Shown: positions 1 through 5,121 of the stretch, piece by piece
Position numbering within the stretch: the stretch's first letter is position 1
Layout of the letters: each line of letters starts with the position of its first letter
Source of the DNA: Candidatus Omnitrophota bacterium
Lineage (GTDB): Bacteria; Omnitrophota; Gorgyraeia; Gygaellales; Profunditerraquicolaceae
Assembly: GCA_028706895.1 (NCBI GenBank)
Contig: JAQTVG010000093.1
Coordinates: 1-5,121 of the forward strand
Direction: 5' to 3'
DNA: 5,121 nt
Notes under the pieces: model-generated
What the model was told of the DNA's origin: nothing
Databases searched by the model: none
What the model saw: the letters and a program-made list of their open reading frames with translations, nothing else
Made by a program: the position numbers and the translations under genes

Positions 1-256
1 GCATAGCGTACACAGCGCCTTTTCCCTCATCAAGAACATACAGCGTCTGGCCCGGCCAAACACCGCCGAGGTCTTTCAGCATCTGCTGGATTTTTTCAGT
101 ATGCTCTGCGGGCTCGCCGAAAACCTTCTGAAGCAGAGAAACCAGCTTTACCAGTTCGTCCTTTACAAATACTGCCTCAAAATAACCCTCTTTATCCACG
201 CGCAAGGTTTGAAAATTAACACCGCTCAATTCTTTCTTTATTTCATTAAAATCCAT
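1..256 (-). CDS. Unrecognised protein, N-terminal 85 residues (runs off window)
   Basis: I do not recognise this protein. Reading from an ATG at 256, the frame stays open to the window edge and gives 85 residues without the end of the gene. The start is supported by GGAGGGG at 260-266, with GGAGG placed 5 nt before the ATG. The sequence begins MDFNEIKKELSGVNF and has no signal peptide or membrane segment. Residues about 31-47 (FVKDELVKLVSLLQKVF) look like an amphipathic helix. A charged helical stretch (EHTEKIQQMLKDLG) follows, then WPGQTLYVLDEGKGAVYAM, which looks like the start of a beta-rich part. It lies 11 nt downstream of the guanine deaminase-like gene and is probably co-transcribed with it. 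That is the only clue to its role and it is a weak one. The ORF is well supported, the function is unknown. Confidence 0.75.
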   Translation of the reverse strand, partial: MDFNEIKKELSGVNFQTLRVDKEGYFEAVFVKDELVKLVSLLQKVFGEPAEHTEKIQQMLKDLGGVWPGQTLYVLDEGKGAVYAM

Positions 257-267
257 TTTCCCCTCCG

Positions 268-747
268 CTAATATAATACCTTATTCTCTAAAACTCCCCA
301 GTCCCTAAGCAGCCGCACACATTCTTTTCTTAAGACACCTGGAGACAACTTAACCCTGCTTGAGCCTTCTTTTTTCATATCCCTGCAAGAAATACTCAGC
401 TCATTGAACCCTATTTTCTTCGCATCAGAAATTGTTGTGCCGTAAATTACCATACCTATCTTAGCCCAGTGTATCGCGCTAAAACACATCGGGCAGGGCT
501 CGGTTGTAGAATAAATTATACACCCGGATAAATCAAAATTTTTTATTTTGCGGGATGCCTGCCTTATCGCGTTTATTTCAGCGTGGCTTGTAGCATCGCT
601 CTTTAATACGGTATTCCTGGCTACTGCCAATATCCGCCCATTTTTTACAATACAGGCGCCAAACGGCCCGCCATCCATCGTTTTAATATTCTTCCTGGCT
701 TCTTTAATCGCCAGCTTCATAAATTTTATGTTTAATGCCTTCTTCAT
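268..747 (-). CDS. guaD: Guanine deaminase-like CMP/dCMP-type zinc deaminase
   Basis: Small zinc-dependent deaminase of the cytidine/deoxycytidylate superfamily, probably cytosolic and converting guanine to xanthine in purine salvage. Seen in the 159 residues: the GGPFGA motif at 26-31, the zinc-binding and proton-shuttle motif HAE at 55-57 (HAEINAIR), and the second zinc motif PCPMC at 84-88 followed by AIHWAK. GGPFGA, the HAE-x-x-AIR form, a Trp after the second zinc motif and a C-terminal Tyr all resemble Bacillus subtilis GuaD, which is of similar length and also ends in Tyr. TadA-type tRNA adenosine deaminases look different around HAE. A cytosine or other nucleobase deaminase is the main alternative. 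The start at 747 has no clear SD. A second ATG at 720 (M10) would still keep every motif. The gene follows a strong terminator, so it probably has its own promoter. Confidence 0.8.
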   Translation of the reverse strand: MKKALNIKFMKLAIKEARKNIKTMDGGPFGACIVKNGRILAVARNTVLKSDATSHAEINAIRQASRKIKNFDLSGCIIYSTTEPCPMCFSAIHWAKIGMVIYGTTISDAKKIGFNELSISCRDMKKEGSSRVKLSPGVLRKECVRLLRDWGVLENKVLY

Positions 748-756
748 GCTGACATC

Positions 757-785
757 ATTATATCTAAAAAAAGACTCTCAAGCAA
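757..785 (-). promoter_or_regulatory. Possible promoter for the guanine deaminase gene
   Basis: A perfect TATAAT lies at 762-757 on the minus strand, just past the T tract of the upstream terminator. The hexamer 17 bp further upstream is TTGCTT (785-780), which matches the -35 consensus only in TTG and lies inside the terminator stem. Transcription would begin only a few nt before the ATG at 747, giving an almost leaderless mRNA. Starting translation at 720 would allow a normal leader length. A promoter is expected here because the terminator isolates the gene, but the -35 match is poor. Confidence 0.35.
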
Positions 786-806
786 ATTTTTGCTTAAGAG
801 TCTTTT
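766..806 (-). terminator. Strong intrinsic terminator after the ACT-domain gene
   Basis: Segments 769-785 and 790-806 pair as a 17-position stem with one C-A mismatch (779/796) and a 4-nt loop. On the minus strand the stem is followed by a run of seven T (772-766). It lies 20 nt after the stop of the ACT gene and before the deaminase gene. The plus strand also has five T after the stem (803-807), so it could work in both directions, although I see no plus-strand gene that needs it. Confidence 0.92.
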
Positions 807-825
807 TATACAATGCCCATTTATA

Positions 826-1236
826 TTACTTCGCCTTGAAAGCGACTAATGCTTTTTCATTATCGCTTGTAGAAAGGACAACGCTTGCCGGGCATCCTAT
901 AGGGCAAGTTGTGCCATAAATGTATTTAATATCTATCTCTTCGCTCTCCAATTTCCCGGTAATATTTTTTAAGGCGCCTGCCTTATTTTCCAGTTCAAGT
1001 ACAATAACTTCCTTTTCAGTAATGGAATTATAGCTTTTCTTCTTTAACGCGTCAACAGCACGCAGGTTGTCATCCGTAACCAGCATTATCTTTGCCTGGT
1101 CTCCATCCGCATATCCGGCGACCGCTTCAATATTAATGCCATGGTCTGCTAAAATCTTGGACATATCCGCGAGGACGCCGATTTTGTTCACAACAGTCAC
1201 GACTATCTCTTTAGCCAAGTTTGCGCTTTTTAACAT
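826..1236 (-). CDS. Stand-alone tandem ACT-domain protein
   Basis: A 136-residue cytosolic protein made of two ACT domains and no catalytic domain. ACT 1 covers about 10-72 with the loop NKIGVLADMSKILADHGINI, and ACT 2 covers about 76-134 with NKAGALKNITGKL. The Gly residues at 20 and 87 sit at the usual turn before the first helix, where ACT domains often bind a small ligand, typically an amino acid. Such proteins usually sense amino acids or regulate a partner enzyme, and the ligand here cannot be read from sequence. ACT 2 carries CPIGC at 111-115, an unusual Cys pair. I chose the ATG at 1236 because AAGGAGG lies 4 nt before it. A longer frame back to 1308 would run through the structured leader and has no SD. 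The gene has its own promoter and terminator and appears monocistronic. Confidence 0.88.
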   Translation of the reverse strand: MLKSANLAKEIVVTVVNKIGVLADMSKILADHGINIEAVAGYADGDQAKIMLVTDDNLRAVDALKKKSYNSITEKEVIVLELENKAGALKNITGKLESEEIDIKYIYGTTCPIGCPASVVLSTSDNEKALVAFKAK

Positions 1237-1240
1237 ATAG

Positions 1241-1247
1241 CCTCCTT
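1241..1247 (-). promoter_or_regulatory. Shine-Dalgarno site fixing the ACT gene start
   Basis: AAGGAGG on the minus strand lies 4 nt before the ATG at 1236. This identifies 1236 as the start in place of the upstream ATG at 1308. Its first three bases are also the last three of the second leader repeat unit, so RNA folding and ribosome access may be coupled. Confidence 0.88.
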
Positions 1248-1332
1248 GCACAGAAAGTGCATACCAGCCAATCCTGTATGGCTGGGTGCTAGCCCAGAAA
1301 GGGCGCACCGACCTAACCTTTAAGGCCGGGTG
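1245..1332 (-). repeat. Two tandem 44-nt RNA repeat units with compensatory changes
   Basis: Unit 1 covers 1332-1289 and unit 2 covers 1288-1245 on the minus strand. They align without gaps at 32 of 44 positions. Numbering from the first C of CCC in each unit (1330 and 1286), stem 1 pairs 2-7 with 18-23 and stem 2 pairs 27-30 with 36-39. The pair 4/21 is G-C in unit 1 and A-T in unit 2. The pair 29/37 is C-G and A-T. The pair 5/20 is G-T and G-C. The other seven differences lie in loop 1, the linker or the tail. CTTTCTG around loop 2 is identical in both units, and loop 1 keeps AGG. Confidence 0.85.
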
Positions 1333-1348
1333 TTAACTATTGTTAACA
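1331..1348. promoter_or_regulatory. GTTAAC dyad, candidate operator at the ACT promoter
   Basis: TGTTAAC and GTTAACA form a perfect 7-bp inverted repeat around TATT. Each arm contains the self-complementary hexamer GTTAAC, at 1332-1337 and 1342-1347. The two hexamers are exactly 10 bp apart, about one helical turn. The dyad touches the -10 box and covers the predicted transcription start, a typical place for a repressor operator. The binding protein is unknown. Confidence 0.5.
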
Positions 1349-1376
1349 TTCTACCGCTAAACAATTACTAAATCAA
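1348..1376 (-). promoter_or_regulatory. Predicted sigma-70-type promoter of the ACT gene
   Basis: On the minus strand, TTGATT at 1376-1371 (4 of 6 to consensus) and TAGAAT at 1353-1348 (5 of 6) are separated by 17 bp. Transcription would start near 1341, ten nt before the first leader repeat unit. The promoter sits 12 nt beyond the greA stop codon. Confidence 0.7.
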
Positions 1377-1378
1377 GC

Positions 1379-1396
1379 CCAAGGTTGCTACCTTGA
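1379..1396 (-). terminator. Small hairpin over the greA stop, weak terminator at best
   Basis: CAAGGT at 1395-1390 and ACCTTG at 1385-1380 pair perfectly around the 4-nt loop AGCA, and one wobble pair can extend the stem. The greA stop codon is inside it. No proper T run follows, only GGCTTGATTT, so greA transcripts may read through into the ACT gene. Confidence 0.3.
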
Positions 1397-1858
1397 TATC
1401 TCCAATACCTCGTATTTTAAAACGCCTGCCGGCACCCTAAATTCAACTATATCTTTTTCCTTATGGTTCAATAAGGCTGCGCCTACCGGAGAAGTAACGG
1501 AAATTTTGCCCTCCTCGTAATCCGCCTCTGCGTCTGAAACCAGGAGGTATTCAAATACTTCCCCTGAATCCAAATCCTTAAGCTTAACCCTTGCGCCTAT
1601 CAGAATTTCATCTTTAGAGATATTCTCGTAATCAATAATCCGCGCGTGCGCTAATTTCTGCTCAAGCTCCGAGATCTTCTTTTCATTCATCCCTTGCGCA
1701 TCTTTTGCCGCGTCGTATTCGGCATTCTCGCTGATATCGCCGTGGGCCCTTGCCTCTCCTATTGCCTTGCTCAATTGCCTGCGTTTATCTTTCTTCAGGT
1801 AATTTAATTCAGTAACTAATTTTTCGTAACCTTCCTTTGTTAAATATACATCATCCAT
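1388..1858 (-). CDS. greA: Transcription elongation factor GreA
   Basis: GreA enters the RNA polymerase secondary channel and stimulates cleavage of backtracked RNA, which rescues stalled complexes and improves fidelity. The 156 residues match the family's usual length of about 158. Residues about 8-75 form the N-terminal coiled coil, with the tip motif GDISENAEYDAAK at 40-52. The acidic tip residues D41 and E44 that help hold the catalytic magnesium are present. The C-terminal domain shows SPVGAALL and the ending VPAGVLKYEVLEI. The commonly conserved Gly after ALL is Asn here, a small deviation. I chose the ATG at 1858 because AGAGAGG lies 6 nt upstream. The longer frame to 1912 would add 18 residues not typical of GreA and overlap the upstream gene. 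It is the last gene of the isomerase/zinc-ribbon group. Confidence 0.96.
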   Translation of the reverse strand: MDDVYLTKEGYEKLVTELNYLKKDKRRQLSKAIGEARAHGDISENAEYDAAKDAQGMNEKKISELEQKLAHARIIDYENISKDEILIGARVKLKDLDSGEVFEYLLVSDAEADYEEGKISVTSPVGAALLNHKEKDIVEFRVPAGVLKYEVLEISR

Positions 1859-1864
1859 AATAAA

Positions 1865-1871
1865 CCTCTCT
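1865..1871 (-). promoter_or_regulatory. Shine-Dalgarno site fixing the greA start
   Basis: AGAGAGG on the minus strand lies 6 nt before the ATG at 1858. It supports this start over the in-frame ATG at 1912, and it lies in the 17-nt gap after the zinc-ribbon gene. Confidence 0.8.
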
Positions 1872-1875
1872 TGAT

Positions 1876-2726
<851 letters not shown>

Positions 2727-2748
2727 AGCGGTTACCTCCAGTGATAAT

Positions 2749-2776
2749 ATTATACCTCTTTACGCCAAAAGTTCAA
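2749..2776 (-). promoter_or_regulatory. Predicted promoter of the isomerase-zinc ribbon-greA group
   Basis: On the minus strand, TTGAAC at 2776-2771 (4 of 6) and a perfect TATAAT at 2754-2749 are separated by 16 bp in the 61-nt gap after msrBA. Transcription would start near 2742, just before the GGAGG SD at 2739-2735. The perfect -10 makes this convincing, although read-through from msrBA is also possible. Confidence 0.6.
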
Positions 2777-2801
2777 TGCCCCTGATTTTATTTCTGGGGC
2801 A
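2777..2801 (-). terminator. Possible weak hairpin at the end of msrBA
   Basis: TGCCCC at 2801-2796 can pair with GGGGCA at 2782-2777 across a 13-nt loop that contains the msrBA stop codon. The following ATTGAACTTTT is a poor T tract and overlaps the -35 box of the next promoter. It may reduce read-through but is not a convincing terminator. Confidence 0.25.
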
Positions 2802-3804
2802 AATGGCAGACAGGTTTTATGCCGCGCTTCTGATAATAACGCTGGTGATATTCCTCTGCCTCATAGAATGGGCCGGCGGCTGTAATTTCCGTTACAATCG
2901 GTTTTTTAAAACGGTTCGTTTTCTCCAGCCCCTCTTTAGACAGGCGCGCCGCCTTTTCCTGCGCGGCAGAATGATAAAAAATCGCCGAACGATACTGGGA
3001 TCCTGCATCCGGCCCCTGGCGATTAAGCGTGGTAGGGTCGTGCATACCCCAAAATACATCTAACAGCTCTTCATAAGTAACTTTGGAAGGATCAAACTCA
3101 ATTTCCACCGCCTCGGCATGTCCTGTCTTATCTGTACACACATCTTCATAGGTAGGATTTTTTAGAGTGCCTCCCGTAAAACCTGCCCTTGTTAACATAA
3201 CTCCTTTTGTGTTGTGAAAGACTTCCTCAACTCCCCAAAAACAACCCGCGGCAAATGTAGCTTTTTCCAATTTCGCGCTTTTAAGTGGTATAAAAACTAA
3301 AGCTGCGGAATTAATGCAATAACGTTTGCCTGTAGGCGGCGGGCCATCATCAAAAACATGGCCCAGGTGCGCGTCGCAACGCGCGCATAATACCGCTACC
3401 CTACGCATACCAAAACTTGAATCATCGCGTGTGCGGATATTTAACTCTGAAACCGGCTCCCAAAAACTCGGCCAGCCGGTGCCGGATTCAAACTTTGTCC
3501 CGGCGCTAAAAAGATCAGTGCCGCAACCCGCACATCCATAAACGCCGTTTTTCCTGGGTATTTCACATAATTTATCCGAAGGCCTTTCAGTCCCTTCTTC
3601 TCTCATAATGCGAAACTGCTCAGGCGTAAGTATCTTTTTCCACTCTGCTTGGCTCTTACATACCTTTAACACTTCTTCTGTTTTACCTGTAGAAACAAAG
3701 AAGATGGGAATTTTTTCCGGCTTACAATTCTGGTCTTTCATTTTACCTCCCGTCAAGAAAGGAAGCGCGAACAAAATCATAAACAATATACCGCTATTCC
3801 TCAT
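2788..3804 (-). CDS. msrBA: Bifunctional methionine sulfoxide reductase MsrB-MsrA, probably exported
   Basis: Repairs oxidised methionine: MsrB reduces the R form and MsrA the S form. From the ATG at 3804 the protein has 338 residues. Residues 1-20 look like a signal peptide ([20 protein letters not shown]). MsrB covers about 48-175, with structural zinc ligands C91, C94, C140 and C143, the GTGWPSFW motif, and catalytic C163 in RYCINSA. MsrA covers about 181-330, with catalytic C188 in GCFWG. The position before GWPSFW that is a resolving Cys in many MsrB is Thr here, so another Cys or direct thioredoxin reduction must recycle MsrB. The start at 3804 has GGAG 5 nt upstream and lies 16 nt after dusB. 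A second in-frame ATG at 3741 with a stronger SD would give a 317-residue cytosolic form. The longer frame to 3873 overlaps dusB and is unlikely. Confidence 0.95.
   Translation of the reverse strand: MRNSGILFMILFALPFLTGGKMKDQNCKPEKIPIFFVSTGKTEEVLKVCKSQAEWKKILTPEQFRIMREEGTERPSDKLCEIPRKNGVYGCAGCGTDLFSAGTKFESGTGWPSFWEPVSELNIRTRDDSSFGMRRVAVLCARCDAHLGHVFDDGPPPTGKRYCINSAALVFIPLKSAKLEKATFAAGCFWGVEEVFHNTKGVMLTRAGFTGGTLKNPTYEDVCTDKTGHAEAVEIEFDPSKVTYEELLDVFWGMHDPTTLNRQGPDAGSQYRSAIFYHSAAQEKAARLSKEGLEKTNRFKKPIVTEITAAGPFYEAEEYHQRYYQKRGIKPVCHLPQK
3746..3751 (-). promoter_or_regulatory. Internal Shine-Dalgarno site before a second msrBA start
   Basis: GGGAGG on the minus strand lies 4 nt before the in-frame ATG at 3741, the same spacing as the ACT gene SD. 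It is stronger than the GGAG at 3813-3810 that serves the ATG at 3804. Starting here would remove the hydrophobic N-terminus. Confidence 0.5.
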
Positions 3805-3820
3805 TATTTCTCCATACCCC

Positions 3821-4804
3821 TTACCGGCAAACCAATACGGCAGAGTGCCCGGGTATTGCCTGGATAATTTCATTCATCTCTAACCTTGTTTTTACGCGGC
3901 TGGAAAGCTCTCTTAGCGGCCTTACCTTACGAAAGCCCCTTGTATACCAACTGAAAAATTTACGAAAAATTATCACTCCGTTCTTTTCGCCGTGAAAATC
4001 AATACACATATCCAGATGCTCAAGCATTACCTTAACGATTTCTTCAATGCCGGGCCTCTGGACAACTTCTCCGCTATCAAGCAATCCTTTTATTTCTTTA
4101 AATATCCAGGGGTTTCCCAAAGCGCCTCTTGCGATAATTATGGCATCGCATCCTGTTTCATCAAACATTTTTTTGGCGAGTTGAGGGCTTAAGATATCGC
4201 CACTGGCAATAACCGGAATCTCTAATGCATCCTTTACCTGCCTAATCGCATTATAATCAACTGTGCCGCTATATCCCTGCGCCCTTGTCCTGCCGTGAAT
4301 AAAAAGCCCGTTAACACCCGCATCCTGGCAGGAAAGCGCGGCCTCTTTCGCGTTTATGCTATCCTTATCCCATCCGGAGCGGATTTTTACTGTCACCGGC
4401 ACTTTAGCGTTCTTGACTACAATCTTCAAAATCTTATTCAACTTCTTTGGGTCTTTTAATAAACCGGAGCCTTCTCCGCGGCGCACAACTTTCCTCACCG
4501 GGCAAGCCGCATTAAAATCAATAATATCAAATTTATATGTGTTAACCACATCCATGGCTTTACGCACAAACTTTTCTTCACAACCCAATAGCTGCACACC
4601 GAGCAACCGGTCATCCTTATTTGAAAAAAGCATCCTTTGCGTATGCCTGCTTTTATGGCTGATAGAGCGGGAATTAATCATCTCTACAAATGCGAGCTCG
4701 CAGCCAAACTTACGGTTAAGCATGCGGAAAGGAAAGTCGCTTATGCCTGCCATAGGCGCAAGGATCAGGTTGGATTTTAATTGTAATGCCCCGATTTTTA
4801 GCAT
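3821..4804 (-). CDS. dusB: tRNA-dihydrouridine synthase, DusB type
   Basis: FMN-dependent enzyme that reduces specific uridines in the tRNA D-loop to dihydrouridine, using NADPH. The 327 residues match the family length. An FMN-binding TIM barrel covers about 1-240, followed by a helical tRNA-binding domain. Seen motifs: [12 protein letters not shown] at 16-27, QLLG at 71-74, catalytic C101 in [12 protein letters not shown]140 in VKIRSGW, HGRTR at 170-174, SGDI at 201-204 and [11 protein letters not shown] at 225-235. The residue before the catalytic CP is Ala where Gly is usual. The DusB assignment over other Dus branches rests on general similarity. The ATG at 4804 follows the PPC-domain gene by 11 nt and has no clear SD, so translation is probably coupled. 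Its stop is 16 nt before msrBA. Confidence 0.95.
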   Translation of the reverse strand: MLKIGALQLKSNLILAPMAGISDFPFRMLNRKFGCELAFVEMINSRSISHKSRHTQRMLFSNKDDRLLGVQLLGCEEKFVRKAMDVVNTYKFDIIDFNAACPVRKVVRRGEGSGLLKDPKKLNKILKIVVKNAKVPVTVKIRSGWDKDSINAKEAALSCQDAGVNGLFIHGRTRAQGYSGTVDYNAIRQVKDALEIPVIASGDILSPQLAKKMFDETGCDAIIIARGALGNPWIFKEIKGLLDSGEVVQRPGIEEIVKVMLEHLDMCIDFHGEKNGVIIFRKFFSWYTRGFRKVRPLRELSSRVKTRLEMNEIIQAIPGHSAVLVCR

Positions 4805-4815
4805 ATGAAAGTTTT

Positions 4816-5121
4816 TTAGAAGATTTTAAGAAGGTTCAGGCCGGTTTCAGGGTCAATGGCTTTAGCTGCTTTTACCCCTTTTAATTCAAAGATTATCGCC
4901 TCAACTACTAAAAAGACCCTGGATTTTCCACGCACGCACCCAGTGAGCACTTTATTTTTCTTGCCCATGCTGCCGTGGATATGTAATTGCGTGCCGCCCT
5001 TATCGGCAAAGATTGTCCCTATGCCCATTACCTCCCAGCCATCCTTGAAATTAACGGTATTCGGCTGCGGAGGTATCACCGGTTTCTTCGGGCCGGTAAC
5101 CATAATGCCTTTTTTAAGCGC
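4816..5121 (-). CDS. PPC/DUF296-domain protein, C-terminal part (5' end outside window)
   Basis: The frame is open to the window edge: codons for ALKKGI precede the ATG at 5103, so that ATG is probably internal and the true start lies beyond 5121. The visible 101 residues match the C-terminal half of the PPC/PCC (DUF296) fold: GWEVMGIGTIF, then the conserved HIHGSMGKK, then TGCVRGKSRVFLVVEAIIFEL. The HxH segment and the following TGxVR are typical of the family. In plants the domain accompanies AT-hooks in nuclear proteins, while bacterial and archaeal members are stand-alone and of unclear function, often called DNA-binding by transfer. No AT-hook is visible in the part present. Its closeness to dusB (11 nt) indicates one transcript and not necessarily a shared function. 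Confidence 0.8.
   Translation of the reverse strand, partial: ALKKGIMVTGPKKPVIPPQPNTVNFKDGWEVMGIGTIFADKGGTQLHIHGSMGKKNKVLTGCVRGKSRVFLVVEAIIFELKGVKAAKAIDPETGLNLLKIF

Larger units (their letters stand above)
1237..1341 (-). promoter_or_regulatory. Structured 5' leader RNA of the ACT gene, candidate cis-regulatory element
   Basis: From the predicted transcription start near 1341 to the ATG at 1236, nearly the whole leader can fold. Reading 5' to 3' on the minus strand, hairpin 1 pairs 1329-1324 with 1313-1308 (10-nt loop). Hairpin 2 pairs 1304-1301 with 1295-1292 (loop TTTCT). Hairpin 3 pairs 1285-1279 with 1270-1264, giving 7 bp and an 8-nt loop. Hairpin 4 pairs 1261-1257 with 1251-1247 (loop TTTCT) and ends at the SD. 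Hairpins 1-2 and 3-4 are two copies of the same module. There is no T tract, so it is not a terminator. It matches no riboswitch class I can name. The folds come from base pairing seen by eye, and regulation is inferred. Confidence 0.65.

Noticed and set aside
548..919. Plus-strand open frame of 123 codons (similar ones at 2125-2493, 2623-3063 and 4356-4808)
   Set aside because: These are antisense to well-identified genes, show no recognisable domains, and use codons as expected for shadow frames.
1237..1308. N-terminal extension of the ACT protein to an ATG at 1308
   Set aside because: The ATG at 1236 has an ideal SD, the extension does not look like an ACT domain, and it would run through the covarying RNA hairpins.
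1237..1330. tRNA gene or intrinsic terminator in the hairpin-rich region before the ACT gene
   Set aside because: There is no T-loop motif or cloverleaf on either strand, and no T run follows any of the hairpins.
1245..1332. Mobile miniature element or CRISPR-like repeats
   Set aside because: There are only two adjacent units with no spacers, terminal inverted repeats or target duplication, and the changes preserve pairing, which suits an RNA element better.
3805..3873. MsrBA starting at 3873
   Set aside because: It would overlap the end of dusB by 53 nt and put 23 extra residues before the signal-peptide-like segment. The ATG at 3804 has an SD and normal spacing.
4816..5103. Complete 95-residue protein starting at 5103
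   Set aside because: The frame stays open to the window edge, the visible part is only the second half of the PPC domain, and no SD precedes that ATG.

Overview
All nine genes in this 5.1 kb window lie on the minus strand, so transcription runs from high to low coordinates. The outer two are cut by the window edges. The base composition is moderate, the genes are tightly packed, purine-rich Shine-Dalgarno (SD) sequences are common, and two proteins carry signal peptides. This suggests a bacterium with a small, compact genome. The protein style reminds me of uncultured candidate-phylum bacteria such as Omnitrophota, but that is an impression and not a demonstrated assignment. I see no mobile element, CRISPR array, tRNA or rRNA.

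In transcription order, the first group (5121 to 2788) is the C-terminal part of a PPC/DUF296-domain protein, a tRNA-dihydrouridine synthase (DusB type), and a fused methionine sulfoxide reductase (MsrB then MsrA) with a probable signal peptide. Spacings are 11 and 16 nt, so this looks like one operon. A promoter-like site (TTGAAC-16-TATAAT) then precedes the second group (2726 to 1388): an exported cyclophilin-type peptidyl-prolyl isomerase, a small zinc-ribbon membrane protein joined to it by an ATGA overlap, and greA. The exported MsrBA and the exported isomerase both fit protein repair and folding in the cell envelope.

The third unit (about 1376 to 766) is a self-contained transcription unit. 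It has a good promoter (TTGATT-17-TAGAAT), a twin GTTAAC dyad over the expected transcription start, a structured leader of about 100 nt, a strong SD, a two-ACT-domain protein, and a strong intrinsic terminator. The last group is a guanine deaminase-like enzyme followed by the start of an unrecognised protein.

The most interesting element is the leader of the ACT gene. It consists of two adjacent 44-nt units, each folding into two hairpins. The units align without gaps at 32 of 44 positions. The five differences that fall in stems all keep the pairing, and they include two full compensatory pair changes. This is the signature of a selected RNA structure. I do not recognise it as a known riboswitch class. 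It is the best candidate here for an undescribed cis-regulatory RNA, possibly paired with the amino-acid-sensing ACT protein it precedes.
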